64,000 nt of DNA from Papiliotrema nemorosa (lineage: Eukaryota > Basidiomycota > Tremellomycetes > Tremellales > Rhynchogastremaceae): NCBI GenBank assembly GCA_032158125.1, contig JASKOT010000004.1, positions 806,001 to 870,000 of the forward strand, read 5' to 3'. The translations under genes were made by a program, and so were the position numbers. Below are positions 12,233-25,790 of this stretch, piece by piece. Below the pieces are notes generated by a model. The model saw only the letters and a program-made list of their open reading frames with translations, searched no databases and had not been told where the DNA came from. The first letter of the stretch is position 1, and each line of letters starts with the position of its first letter.

Positions 12233-15200
12233 ATGCTCACTCGTGGACTGACTGCTATCTCTAGAAGGACAACACCATCGTCTCTGATCAAGACTGCCAG
12301 AACCTCTCGATCAGTCTCATCCATTGCATCTCAAGTCCCGGTGAGTGTTAAGCGCCCAACCGGTCATCACCCTCTCACTTTCCGAGCACACTCTGATTGA
12401 TATATAGCTTGTCGCTCGATCCGCACTCACAGTACAAACACCCCTCCATCTCAACCGACGAGCCCGCTGTATGTGTGCCCACGCCCCATCTGACGGCATG
12501 GCCGACCCGGTTCAAGGAGGTGTTCCCGCCCAGTCATCGGGTAACGAACACCGTCTTCCAACTACCGTCAAACCGACCGTAAGTTCAATTTGCAAGCCAA
12601 TGATGCGGGTTAAGTTCTTACGCTTAGGCCTACGATGTGGTCATTCGAACCGATCTCAAAACCTCTCCTCCCTCTTACGCCGGTGAATCCATAGTCACAC
12701 TGGACGTCCTGGAATCCACCTCTTCTCTCATCTTCCACGCTGGCAAGAACCTCTCCATCACTCACCTTGCCATCTCCTCCTCCGACCTCAAGACGACTAC
12801 CTCCCAGATCATCCCTCTCTCCGCTGTCTCGTACGATGAGGCCAGTGAACGTGTCACTGTAGACCTGAAAGAGGTCGGAGGAGGGTTGAAAGATGGTAGT
12901 AAGGGTGTCAAGGTTTGGTTCAGGTTCGAGTCAGAGTTGGAGAAGAGCATGGCTGGATATTACAAGTCTGAGGGAGATTTGGATGAGAAGACGGGAAAGA
13001 AGCCAGTGTACGTGCTTCCTTGGCTTCCTTTTTAGGTCAAGGAGATGCGCTGATGTCAGCTACGCTCTGACCCAATTCGAGGCTACGGCAGCGCGAAAGG
13101 CTTTCCCGTGAGTGAACAAATGGAGACAGAAGAGGGATATTGTCCTGACGAAACAGATGCTGGGATGAGCCCTTGATGAAATCCAAGTTCACCCTTACCA
13201 TGATTGCTCGAGATCACGAGACCGTCTTAGCCAACATGCCGGAAACCTCCTCAAAGCCGTGGAAGGCCCCAACCAATGTCACCCTCGAATCGGCTCTGTC
13301 CGAGACCTACGAGCTGGGGTCACTCATTGGAGCTGGCTACTCTGGAGCTTCGACCTTGGGTCAATCCCAAGGCAAGACTGAGGGACAGACGAAGACGGAG
13401 GGAAAAATGGAAGGAAAGACTGAAGGGAAGACTGAAGGGAAGACGGAGGGAAAGACTGAGGAAGGTACTACGAGCGGCAACTGGAAGATCACCAAATTCG
13501 AGCAATCTCCTCTGATGAGCACGTACCTCGTCGCTTTCGCTTGCGGAGAGTTTGCTTCCCTCTCCAGCGAGCACAAATCCGAGAAGACGGGGAAGACGAT
13601 TCCTCTCCGAATCTTCGCCACAGAAAACTTGATCAGCCAAGCTCAATTCGGTCTCGACATCAAGAAATGGGCTCTTCCAGTCTACGAAGAAATTTTCGAT
13701 ATCCCTTACGCTTTGCCCAAGCTTGACACCCTCGTTGCGCACGATTTCGATGCTGGAGCAATGGAAAACTGGGGTTTGATCACTGGTCGAACTACCGCAT
13801 ACCTCTACGACCCCGAAAAGAGTCCTCTCACCGCTAAGAAAAGAGTGGCAGTGGTACAATGCCACGAGTTGGCGCACATGTGGTTCGGAGATATCGTTAC
13901 CATGAAGTGGTGGGACAACCTGTGGCTGAACGAGGCGTTCGCAACGCTGATGGGTGAATTGGTCATCCTTGACCGAGTCTGGCCCGAATGGAAACCCCGA
14001 TCAGAGTTCTTGAACACCCACTTGACCTCTGCCTTGGCTTTGGATGCTCAACGCTCCTCGCACCCTATCGAGGTCGACTGTCCCGACTCGAATCAAATCG
14101 CTCAAATCTTCGACGCAATTTCATACTCCAAGGGAGCTTCGGTCTTGCGAATGTTGATGTCCGTTGTCGGCGAAGACAAGTTCTTGAAGGGTGTCTCGAT
14201 CTACCTGAAGAAGCATTTGTACGGCAACGCCGAGACCAAGGACCTGTGGGACGGCATCTCCGAGGCGTCGGGTCTGGACGTTGGCAAAATCATGGCCAAC
14301 TGGACTTTGAAGATTGGGTTCCCTGTCATCACTGTCGAAGAAAAGAGCGACGGAAAGGTGCAGCTCACGCAGAACCGATTCTTGGCCACTGGCGATGTTA
14401 AGCCTGAAGAAGATGAGACGCTCTGGTGGGTGCCCTTGGAGATCAAGACCCTCGACGGCGGCAAGGCTACAGTCGACCACAAAGCAGTGCTCCAAGATCG
14501 ATCTGCGTCTTTCGACCTCAACAAATCCGACTCTTTCAAACTCAATGCTGAGACTGTCGGTGTCTACCGAGTCAACTATTCTCCCGAACGACTTGCCAAA
14601 TTGGGCAAAGATGCTTCGTCTTTCACTGTCGACGACCGAGTGGGTCTGGTCTCCGATGCCGCTACCCTTGCTCGAGCTGGGTACCAGAAAACTTCCGGAT
14701 CCTTGTCTTTGGTCAACGAGCTTGGCAAGACTGAAACGGAGTATCTCCCCATGGCGCAAGTCGCCTCTGCACTAGACAAGCTCAAGGCGGTCTGGTGGGA
14801 GCAGCCCGAGGCTACTCGAAAAGCCATCAACAAGTTCCGAGTGTCGCTCTTCAAGCCCGTGGTCGAGCGGATGGGCTATGAGAACCAGGAAGGCGATGAG
14901 CCAGACGTGCAAGAACTCCGAGAGTTGGCAGTCTCGCAGGTAGCTGCTTCGGAGGATGAGGGTGTTTTGGCCGAACTCCGATCTCGATTCGAGCCCTTTC
15001 TGGCCAACAACGACGATTCTCGAATTCCTCCCGATCTCCGACGATCCATCTTCACCAATGCTACGCGACACGGAGGTGAGAAGGAGTACCAGAAGATCTT
15101 GGAAACGTACGAGAAACCGCCCAACCCGTCTACCAAGGTCGACGCAATGTACGCTTTGTGTTCCACAAAGAAGGAGGAGCTGCTGGAGAAGACGTTCAAG

Positions 15201-15786
15201 ATGCTCGAAGATGGATCTGTCAAGAACCAGGACATGTACATCTTCTACGTGAGTTCATCTTGCATTACTTCCAGGTTACAACGCTGAAAGGTAGTTTGGC
15301 TTGGGCGCAAACCCGGTGGCTCGACGAAAGTTGGCAGACTACTTCATGGAGCGATACGACCATGTGAGTCGACAATTCGAATTGTATATAATGTGAACTC
15401 ATGCTGACAATCAGCTCACCAAGCAATTCGCCGATGGTGGTTTGAACTACTGTCAATTCCTTTCCTGCTCGTCGTAAGACATTGGCTGATATACAGTGGT
15501 CAAAGGTGCTATCAACTCGTTTACCACACACGAGGATCTGGAGAAATTCAAGAAGTTTTTCGAGACCAAGGGTCAGTCTACGCACAATGTCAAGCAAGAA
15601 ATGAGCTAATAGTCTAGACATCAAAAAGTGCAAGTTGGCTGTACACCAATCGTTTGATACCATTCAAGCCGCTGCCGACTGGCTCAAGCGAGATTTAGAG
15701 GACGTCGAGCAGGTATGTCTGCCCATCGCGTGTGCCAAGTCCCCTTACTAACGGTCCAGTGGCTCAAGGAGAACAAGTTTTTGTGA
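12233..15786 (+). CDS. M1-family zinc metalloaminopeptidase
   Basis: Ten exons (12233-12340, 12408-12578, 12628-13007, 13060-13107, 13157-15248, 15295-15363, 15415-15436, 15497-15571, 15618-15712, 15760-15786), 1028 residues. It removes N-terminal amino acids from peptides; relatives are yeast Aap1/Ape2. Motifs: GAMENWG exopeptidase motif, zinc site HELAH with the downstream NEAF supplying the third ligand Glu, and the C-terminal ERAP-like helical domain ending WLKENKFL. The first 35 residues are rich in Arg/Ser/Thr with no acidic residue (MLTRGLTAISRRTTPSSLIK...), which looks like a mitochondrial presequence, so an organellar form is possible. After HELAH comes MWFG, where eukaryotic relatives usually have QWFG. 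A GKTE repeat insert sits between the strand domain and the catalytic domain. Confidence 0.93.
13371..13461 (+). repeat. In-frame tandem repeat encoding GKTE units
   Basis: About 90 bp of degenerate 12-nt units (GGA/G-AAG-ACT/G-GAA/G) inside exon 5 of the M1 aminopeptidase. It encodes roughly seven Gly-Lys-Thr-Glu-like tetrapeptides with small variations (GQTKTEGKMEGKTEGK...). The copies near 13410-13460 are nearly identical in DNA, which suggests recent slippage or unequal exchange. It falls in a loop between conserved domains, so it should not break the enzyme. Confidence 0.9.
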
Positions 15787-16185
15787 AGATGTAGTATCTT
15801 GGTACCGACGAAGGTGGAGGGTCAGGCAGTGGCAAGACTGTAGGCTTGGATCGCGAGCGTACGTGAGTGCTACCAATCAGCCGAAGAAGTAAACAAATCA
15901 TGCGTATGCAATTAGTCAATGGATGAAACTTTTCCCGCACCTCAGACGACATAGAATACAAAGTGCATAACTTCACACAGCCGCCACCATTGCCCCGTCA
16001 CCATATTCTCACCAATCACCCTGTGAAGTATGGTGTTATCAAGAACAATCTTTTGAGACTTGAATCACGAAAGAAGAGTACCAGCCTAAAACCCAGAATA
16101 ATAGAAACAGAGAGTGCCAAAGCTCGAGACGGTCTGGGCCACCATGTTGGTTTGAGTCATGAACGAGAATCAGCGCTCAACGCGC
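15787..16185. other. Convergent intergenic region
   Basis: About 400 bp between the stop codons of the aminopeptidase and the minus-strand unknown gene; presumably two 3' UTRs. Nothing else recognised. Confidence 0.6.
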
Positions 16186-18250
16186 TCAGTTCCACCCCAG
16201 TCGCCAATTCCTTCCACCTTGAGCGGAACTGTAACCAGTCGAATCACCATGATCAGCCGCGTTTGAAATGTCAAAATCGTCCTGTTCGGCAGGGCCAAGG
16301 GGTGGCGAATCCAGGCCTTGGAGTTGATCAAAGTCTACCCACTTTGCAGACGTTTGGAGCTTTGAGGAGAGGGTATCAGGATCGAAGATGCTCCTTCGAT
16401 CAACCCAGTGGCTAGGATACTCTTCGCCTGTTTGGATCGATGCTGCAAGCGTGGGAATCACTCGGTCGAGATTTGGCGAATTGTTGGGAACTTCGGGCGA
16501 ATAGATATCTCGCAGTGCCATCATGGCCGAACTTGGTCTTTGTCGACCTTGTCTCGGTCGCACAGGAGATGATTTAGGGCTCGTCTTGCCTGGCAAGGTT
16601 AGTAGATATAGAGGAAGGGTGACTGACAAGCTCACCTTTGGAGTTGCCTCGTTCGAGAGGCGTGGCAGAATCATTTCCCGCTTGATCAACCGGTTTGATC
16701 GGAGTGATTGCCAATGACATGTGTTTCTGCCATACATCTTTCAAGGCGTCTTCTGCAGGCGACACTCTCGCATTGGCATCAACGTCAATTTGGTCGACAG
16801 ACGCTCCGACATCGAGATGCAGGGCAGCCACCTCTTCCTGAATCTGCTCGGGCACTTCTGGTGATGGCTCCAGCGGTCTATTGGTGATCTTCGGGTGGAG
16901 AGCTTCTTGCACATTGATCTCGGTCAGGACGACTTGATCATCTGCAGTGATATGCTTGTAGCTGTACCAAGAGGGAGATCGAGCCGAGTACTCTGGATTG
17001 AGAGAGCAGCAAGAGTCGTTGGACGAAGATCGAGATCCGACGTCGGCAACATCGGTCCGCGAGGCTGTGGCGAGCTTATTGGCCGCTATCACCACTTCGA
17101 CGGGAGCTGAATCGAAGCATCCTTTCTCAGAAGTGGGAACTGAGGCCTTGGGACGAGTGGAAGCCTTGTACATCCACTTTGTACATGGCTTGGAGACGAT
17201 AGCCTTCTTCGGAACGGTCGGCTGGTACACTGGGTCCCAATCAAAAACGTTAGTGGAGCTTGGGGAGGTTGGCGATTGAACTCGAGTATCCACCTGAATG
17301 GGAATCACAGGGAGGCTGATATCCCAGCCGTTGGCGGCGAAACCAATGGGCTCGGTCCGTCTACGCATAGGACGAGGTGGATTGTTGAAATGTGGGAGCT
17401 GTCCGATGCTCTGCTCGAGGTCGGTATTACTGGGGGAGAGGATCAGCTCATCTGACGCGACTGAAGACCCGTTATTCGAGTTCAAGCTGACGGACGAGTC
17501 GCCAGAGGTGGGAAGAGTCCAACCTTTAGGGTCGAAGGAATTCGTCGCGAAAGCCATAGCGGTCTCTCGTTTTCGAGAAGGATGTGATGTCTTGATCTGT
17601 ACCGGTGCATGGATGAGAGCTGGTACCCCGATATCGGGGGCCATCTGCGGCAGAGGGAAGGACGCGTCGTCCGATGTACGATTAGGTGACGTGAGCGGTG
17701 TGGGAGGTGCAGACCACCCTTTTGGATCAAAGGCGTTTGTAGCGAATCCAATTGCCTTTTCTCGTTTTCGAGGTGGATTGGGATGGGGAGAAGCGGTAGG
17801 TCGCTCCCACATCGGGGTATAGGTGTAGCGAGGGCCAGAAGTGGTCATTTTGGCTGCGGAGGCAGATGGCTCAAAAGGGGGAAAGAAGACCATTTGAGAG
17901 GTGTATGGGGACGAGGTCGTGTGCTTTATATGAGTAAGTGGTCTAGGTAGAGCGGTTTGGGGTGATGAAAGGATGTGAGATGTCTTGTGGGCGTTCTGCG
18001 ACTGGTGTGAAAGTGGGCGAACGGAAGGCGACTGGACAAAAGAAGGGCATGGAGTCGAGTCGAAGAGTGTCATTATATTGGGCAAGGGAACAGAGGGGCG
18101 GGACCGATGTCGAGTTGTAAAGTTGACCAGACTAGTGCGATAGGGACGGATGGGAGGGGAATCGAGGGTCCAAGAGGCGGCTGGTGGGAGTCGTCTTGCG
18201 TGGGATGGAGGGTTGGTCGGTGAAGACGAGGGGGATGGTGAGAAGGTCAT
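16186..18250 (-). CDS. Unrecognised disordered protein with three copies of a KRE-FATN-FDPKGW motif
   Basis: Complement of exons 18250-16636 and 16589-16186, 672 residues. A 45-nt intron near the 3' end has good splice sites and joins NSK to GKTSPKSS in frame. I do not recognise the protein. It is rich in Ser, Pro and Thr and probably disordered. Three short related segments stand out: RKREKAIGFATNAFDPKGW (17714-17770), RKRETAMAFATNSFDPKGW (17519-17575) and RRRTEPIGFAANGW (17324-17365). They share a basic start, FAxN and an aromatic-Asp end, so they look like repeated linear binding motifs. An upstream in-frame ATG at 18331 would add 27 residues. I chose 18250 because the sequence between is poor in codon quality, but either is possible. 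Head-to-head with the M13 peptidase gene. Confidence 0.65.
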
Positions 18251-18899
18251 GTTCCCCTCACCAACTTTTTTCTCCCCCTCAGAGATGCAAAGATCGGGTC
18301 TGACGCACAACGGGGGCGGGGCCTGAAACACGAAACCCTCACAAGAGGGGAGGGGACTCCCCGGGGTGATCGGATCGAGGTCGGGGAAGCTCTTCAGACG
18401 CAGTCACGAGGCCTCCGATGCTGAACAGCAGACCGCGCAGTAAATGTAGAATGGTGACTTGACAAGGACGTGGCTACGCTACATGCATGGTGAGTTCACG
18501 CACTACCGCATGTCGGATGGCGTCGTCAAGGGCGCACACGGCTGCAACGTGCTCCTTTCTGGCCAGGATTGTCAGGTGCACGACTAGAAACAGCTTGAAT
18601 GATTCAAGGTACTGGGTCACATCACCCTTTCGATCGACAGACCCGTGTGCCGGCCGACACCCATCGAAGTTTTGTGATGAGGAATGAGGGGTGGACCACC
18701 TCCACCATGAGAGTCGCCACTCTGATGAAACACAAGATGACCCACGTGACTTTCATTCGGCCACCGGCTGAGCCCGACGCGTAGCCCGTCATCACCACCG
18801 CATCGCAGCCTATCCAAAGCACTGACCGCTGCTGTAGACGATCGAAACGACTCGTCCGTGTTCGATAACTCAAACGACCGGAGTCAAGGACAGGCAATC
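18251..18899. other. Divergent promoter region
   Basis: About 650 bp between the start codons of the minus-strand unknown gene and the M13 peptidase gene. No TATA-like element that I trust and no open frame of note. Confidence 0.5.
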
Positions 18900-21800
18900 A
18901 TGTCGAATCCCAGGGCCTCCACTGATGAGGGTGAGCATCCTCTGGTGAAAGACTGCTACCCAATCCTGACTCGACATAGAGACTGCTCCACTGCTCGACA
19001 ACGAGCGACAGCACGATTCATTCTTCTCTGCTCTGACTCACCCTTCACGGAAATTGACCAATCTCGAGAAACTGCTGGCTGGTCTTGCAGTCATCTTGTT
19101 AATCTTGGCGAGCACCTTTATCGGTCTCTTTGCCGGTGCTCAGCATTCCTTGAACAAGGAGAAGCATAATGGCGGATGGCATACTACAACCGAGATCATC
19201 ACTGCTACTCATTCACACTCGCACACTGCTTCGAAGACCTCTACTACCTCTCCTGGTCCTACCGGATCGCCTCATAATGTCAGTCCCAACTCCTTTAAAA
19301 GGGGTTCACGCTCAAATTACCAGGACGTGTGCTTGACCGAGGAGTGTATACTGCTCTCTGCCGAAATCCTACGATCGCTCAATACTTCTGTGGATCCCTG
19401 TGAAGACTTCTACGAATACGCCAGTAAGCTCATGTTGATATTCGTCGTCCCGGCGCTCACTGGACAGATGGCGGATGGATTGCCTCTCACTCCATTCCTG
19501 CCGACCGAGGAATTTTCGGGTCATTCTACGAAGTGGCAGACAACAACAAGGTCAGCTGGCCCGTGCGACATGAGAGCGTAGCTGATCTAAAGAAAATCAT
19601 TCTCAAGATCCTCGATTCTATCCCGGACAAGATCAACGGGCCAGGTGCAGAAGAAGCCAATCTCCACAAAGTCAAGGCGTTCTACGAGAGCTGCAAAGAT
19701 ATCGCAAGTCACCGAAGACTAACCGGTTCTCAGCTGACCGGCCAGGATGAGCTCAACAGATTGGGACTCAAACCTCTCCTTCCTCATATCGGAACCCTCG
19801 TTGAACTCTTCGGCGAGTTCGACCTGATTCCTTCCCCTGATGCCGATGATCTGGTCGCTGCTGCGGATTGGATGGGAACCTATACCGAGTCCTACGCCGT
19901 GTCTGCGGATTTATCTCAATCGGCCGATCGATTTACCGCTCTGCAGAAGGCGAAAAGCATTGGCGGCGTTCAGTGGGACCCGACAGTTGAGAAGACCCAC
20001 CTGGCAGACGAAGAAATGGAACACAAGCCTGACGCGTCTCGCAGGGAGAAATTGACCAAGACTCTGGCCTGGCTCAACTCGCGAGGTGAGTCTAGCTTGC
20101 AATTTGCTAGCTAGTGAGCTAAGTGCAGGGGTCGACGCTCTTGTCAACTTCGCCATCGAAGGCGACGCGGGAGGAGCAGACTCGCAGGTCCAAAGCCTTT
20201 GGCTATACCAAGCTTTCGGTGGTCTTCCCGCAAAGGAGTACTACGAGGAGAAGCCGATCCTCGATCTGTATACTTCAGTCGTTGCTGGCGTTCTCACGGA
20301 CATCGCATCGCACACTCACAATAAGAAGGATGAGAAGCGAGATATGATCAGCGACCTCGTTGAGCTTGCTGAGGGAGAAGTCCAAGGTTGGCCTTGGCCT
20401 TGGCCAGGAGACGATGACAAGGGTGGCCACGAGGACAAACCTCACCCACCCCCTACCCGTGATGAGCCTGTCGAGAAGCGAATGGAGCGACTCGCCGCCA
20501 AAGTCGTCCACTTTGAGCGGGACTTGATCCGAGCTGGCGCCGACCCAGAGTACCTGTTCAACCCGCATTATGCCTACAACCCATACTCGACTCACAAAGT
20601 GGGCAAGAATCTGCCCTTCCTCGATATCCCTGCGTACCTCTCTGCCTTTGCGATCAGGTCGTTCCCTGAAAACATCACCGTCACGCACCCGCCATATTTA
20701 CACGCCGTCACCAAGCTCGTCGATTCGACTCCTGACTATGTCCTTTCGGGTTATTTCACTACTCGACTGGCCCTCAACTACGCCACTGCTTTAGGACCCA
20801 AGACGGGCGTTCGAGCTGAAGTGAGACGATTGGAGGAGGTTCTCAAGGGTATCAAGAAAGGAACCGAGGAGAACAGACAGGATGTCTGCTTGAATTGGGT
20901 CGACAATGTGCTTGGATTCATTGTCGGGAAAGAGTTTGTTCGAGAAGCTTTTAGTCCAGCAGCCAAGAAAGACGGCGAGGACATCATCAATGGTGAGCTA
21001 TAGTTGCGATGACACAGCTTGTGATTGAGCTCATCATGCAGCGATTGTCAAAGCGTTCCACGATAAGCTACCTCACATCTCTTGGATGGACAAGGAGTCT
21101 GCCCAAGCTGCGCAGAAGAAGGCAGAAGCGATCATCCCGAAAGTGGGGTACCCCTTGACGCCCAATACAACAGACTCAGAGTCGCTCGCCAGGTGGTATG
21201 CACGAGTTCAGATTGAACAGGACGACTTCTTTGGCAATGTTCTTCGGTCGGCTCTGGATCAAGAGATCAGATCGTGGTCAACCTTGGGTCGACAACGTGA
21301 CAGGCAAACTTGGGAGGTGAGTACGCATGATGTGAGCGCTGCCCTTTGCTAACGAGATAGATGTATCCTCAGAGTGAGTCTTGAGTGCTGCTGAGAGAAT
21401 AATACTGACTTTCCCAAGCCGTCAATGCCTACTACTGTAAGCGCAAAGGTCTGAAGCTTGCGCTCAGCTGATCCGACAGCGCCGCCTGACGGAGAGATCG
21501 TTTTCCCCGCTGGAATTTTACAGCCTCCCTTTTACTCGCACGCATGGCCGACGCACCTGAGATATGGTGCATTCGGCTCTGTCGCTGCACACGAGCTCAC
21601 CCATGCGTTTGATAACTCGGGTAGCCAATACGACGAGGAGGGTCGACTCCGGGAATGGTGGACCAACAGCACTGTCAAGGCGTTCCAGGAGCGAGCTCAA
21701 TGTGTTGCCAAACAGTACAGCAAGTACTATGTCCTCGATGAACAGGGCAAGAAGGTCTATGTCAACGGAAATGTCAGTCGCCTATAATCACTACCACGTG

Positions 21801-22186
21801 TATATCTGACGCCCAGCTCACCAATGGGGAAGATATCGCCGATTCTGGGCTGGCACAGGCTTACATTGCTTGGAAGGATACCATCAAGACGGAAAAGAAT
21901 CTCCGACTCCCCGGTCTCGACTATACCGATGAACAGCTATTCTTCATTGCATATGCCCGAATTTGGGCGGCTTTGGTCCGACCTGCGACTGCTGTCAGCC
22001 GAGTGAGGACGGATCCTCATTCGCCTGGGTACTGGCGGGCTACGGGAACTTTGAGGAATCTCAAGGCTTTCCATGATGCTTTCCAGTGCAAGGAGGGTTC
22101 CAGAGTAAGCGTCGCTCAGATTATCGCTCTAGTAAGCTGACGAATAGATGAATCCGCCAAAGGAGGAGCAGTGTGCTTTGTGGTGA
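18900..22186 (+). CDS. M13-family (neprilysin/ECE-like) membrane zinc endopeptidase
   Basis: Eleven exons, 946 residues: 18900-18930, 18980-19423, 19468-19550, 19593-20085, 20129-20992, 21042-21316, 21361-21373, 21419-21436, 21480-21772, 21817-22104, 22148-22186. A type II membrane protein: about 45 cytosolic residues with an acidic-dileucine-like ETAPLLD, one membrane span (LLAGLAVILLILASTFIGLFAG), then a Ser/Thr linker and the ectodomain. Motifs: CLTEECILLSAEILRSLNTSVDPCEDFYEYANGGW at the ectodomain start, NAYY and FPAGIL before the active site, HELTH zinc motif, GEDIAD with the third zinc ligand, and the C-terminal NPPKEEQCALW closing motif. It should cleave peptides at the cell surface or in endosomes. 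The 42-nt intron at 19551-19592 keeps the frame open if retained, so use of that intron is inferred from alignment to the family (DNNK-KIILKIL). Exons 7 and 8 are 13 and 18 nt. Confidence 0.92.
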
Positions 22187-22306
22187 TCGAAAGACGTCCT
22201 GTACAAATGATAGCGTGGAAGACCATGAAGCAACTGTAAGTGCGGAGATTGATATGCATGAGATGGACAGAATAACAACAGATTCCGGAGAGCGGAAGAC
22301 CAAGCA

Positions 22307-24266
22307 CTACAGGCGTACTCTCTGTCCTCCCCTTCTGTCAATCCAATCTACTTCATCCTCTCTTCCGATCTTTGTCGCATCGTCATCCCCACTCCCACTT
22401 GCCAAGTCCAGATCTCTGTCGTTATCTTGCTCTGTCAACTCATAAGCTTCAGGTCCATCACCGCTTATCCTCTGATCAATCTTGGCATATCCATTCTCTG
22501 CTCCATTACGAGCTTGTTGTTCTGCTAATGCCGCGCCATTCTGCCCGGTATGTTGGTACAGGTGAACAAGGGCAGTGATGACGAGGTAGATGAGAAATGA
22601 GAGGGAAAAGTCGAACAAGGCATAAGAGACGTGATCTATCCCAAGACTGCCCATCAGTGAAAGTCACTCTATGTGAACACTAAACCCACTCATCGGCATG
22701 GTGCATCTCTTCGTCTGTCGCAGACATGAATAGTGTTCCCCCGAGCACCAGCAGCTGTGTGTCAGATTAATCTTTAGCGTCAGATATAACGTACATAGGG
22801 TGGAAGATGCTGGAACACCCGGATGAATCCCGAAGGCGTCGGTTGGTCGTTCAGCACGAAACACACTTCAACTATTCGTAGCGCCCCAGCCGCAATCAGG
22901 GCATAACCAAACAATGCGTGTATCTGAAGATAAGATTCTAGCATTCGGAAGGCCGAGTCAGGATGCGGGGAAGGAAGAACTGACTTTGGACGAAATCATC
23001 AACGCCTGTTCGTGTGCGCTCATTCCCCACCCAGTCATGGTGATACTGGACGTCAGCCTCGATCTTTCCAATGATGGAACCTAGTAGAGACTGACATGAC
23101 AGCAGGGACGAAAGATCTCTGTCCCTTTCTCGATAAGAATATACCTAGCATACCACCTGCCCACCACAAAACACCCTGCCCATCAGCGGACACCTGATTG
23201 TGGTATCAGAGACCCACCATCATAGTGTGTTGCATGTCCTTATGTGTCCAGGGTCCACCATGATGCTCGGTAAATGTGTTGATGATCCCCTGAACGTGAG
23301 CCATCCCCGCCTCAAGACGGGTTTCAAAACACACCCAGATCGTAATGACCGAGCTGTCCAACATCTCTTGGCTGCACCCTCGCCTCTTGAGCCAATCACC
23401 GCCCACATTGAGCATGATGACCAGTATAGCGGCGTAACCGATGAAAGCGCTGCCCATGATGTAGTGAGCGGCACATTGGCCCAAGTTGCCATCTCGGCAA
23501 AATCCCAAAGCTGTAGCCACACCGAATAGCATCTCTGGGACATCAACTTCCGCATATTAAAGGCCGAGAGAGGATGGATAGGCGACTCACGTGTCCATCC
23601 GAGAACGGGGAATGCTTTTCCGATGACTCCATGGACAGGAACGACATAGCGTCTGATCGTCTTCTCCATAATGTGCAGTTTGAGGAATATCCCTAGTCCC
23701 GCTTGCTGCATCGTGAGCCCTTGTATTGGAAACCTCTGTCATGACTCACAACGACAACGAAGAATGAGAGGATCTTGGCCATGGTACCGTGGACCTGAAG
23801 TGTCAGCTCAATGAATCTTGACCATCGGCTCAGCTCACTGTGGCAGGAAACATTCTGCCGTGGTGATGGTGACCCAGATATGCCCCGATGAACGTCAAGA
23901 CCACATTTACACTCTGCAGCGGTACATGATACCGCGACCTGAAGCATCAGACCCCGACCATTCCCGAAAGACACTATTCTCACTTCGATAGACCTAGAAC
24001 CATACCTAGCGGGAACGATATAGCCCAGACAAACGTTTGCAAGACCATCTACACGCTCAGCTTGCCTTCGGGTTGGGTGCGGGGGCTACGTACATGTATG
24101 ATGATGATCGAGTCGAACGGAACGCCCGTATCGATCTCTGAAACTTGATGATGCTCATGTGCCCGCACACCTGTGTGATCAGGCAGGGTACCCACTAGGT
24201 GCTCAAGCTGAAATTGGACGTACCGCTTATTAAAGCTGCGGCGAGAAGACCGAGGTGGGTATACAT
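22307..24266 (-). CDS. YTP1: Ytp1-family multi-pass membrane protein
   Basis: A minus-strand gene with many short exons. The first exon, starting at 24266, gives MYTHLGLLAAALISG, a signal peptide or first span. Spliced segments then match the family: AHEHH, the HMVLQTFVWAISFPLGMVLG segment (DUF2427 part), GRMFPATVHGTMAKIL, the HYIMGSAFIGYAAILVIM span, WLKRRGCSQEMLDSSVI, NTFTEHHGGPWTHKDMQHT, GWGMSAHEQ, LPPYLLVLGGTLFMSATDEEMH and LGIDHVSYALFDFSLSFLIY. The polar C-terminal tail of 70 residues ends in an Asp-rich and then Arg-rich segment. Yeast Ytp1 has no established biochemical role; the conserved His and Glu residues in the spans suggest metal or redox chemistry, which is inference. I did not fix every internal exon boundary, so only the outer limits are given. 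Convergent with the M13 gene, 120 bp apart. Confidence 0.82.

Positions 24267-25790
<1,524 letters not shown>

Noticed and set aside
13371..13461. Tandem repeat read as a CRISPR-like or satellite array
   Set aside because: The units are 12 nt with no spacers and are in frame inside a conserved gene.
23200..23711. Plus- and minus-strand frames of 109-163 codons in the YTP1 region
   Set aside because: They overlap the spliced exons of the Ytp1-like gene in other frames; only the minus-strand frame with HYIMGSAFIGYAAILVIM is real.
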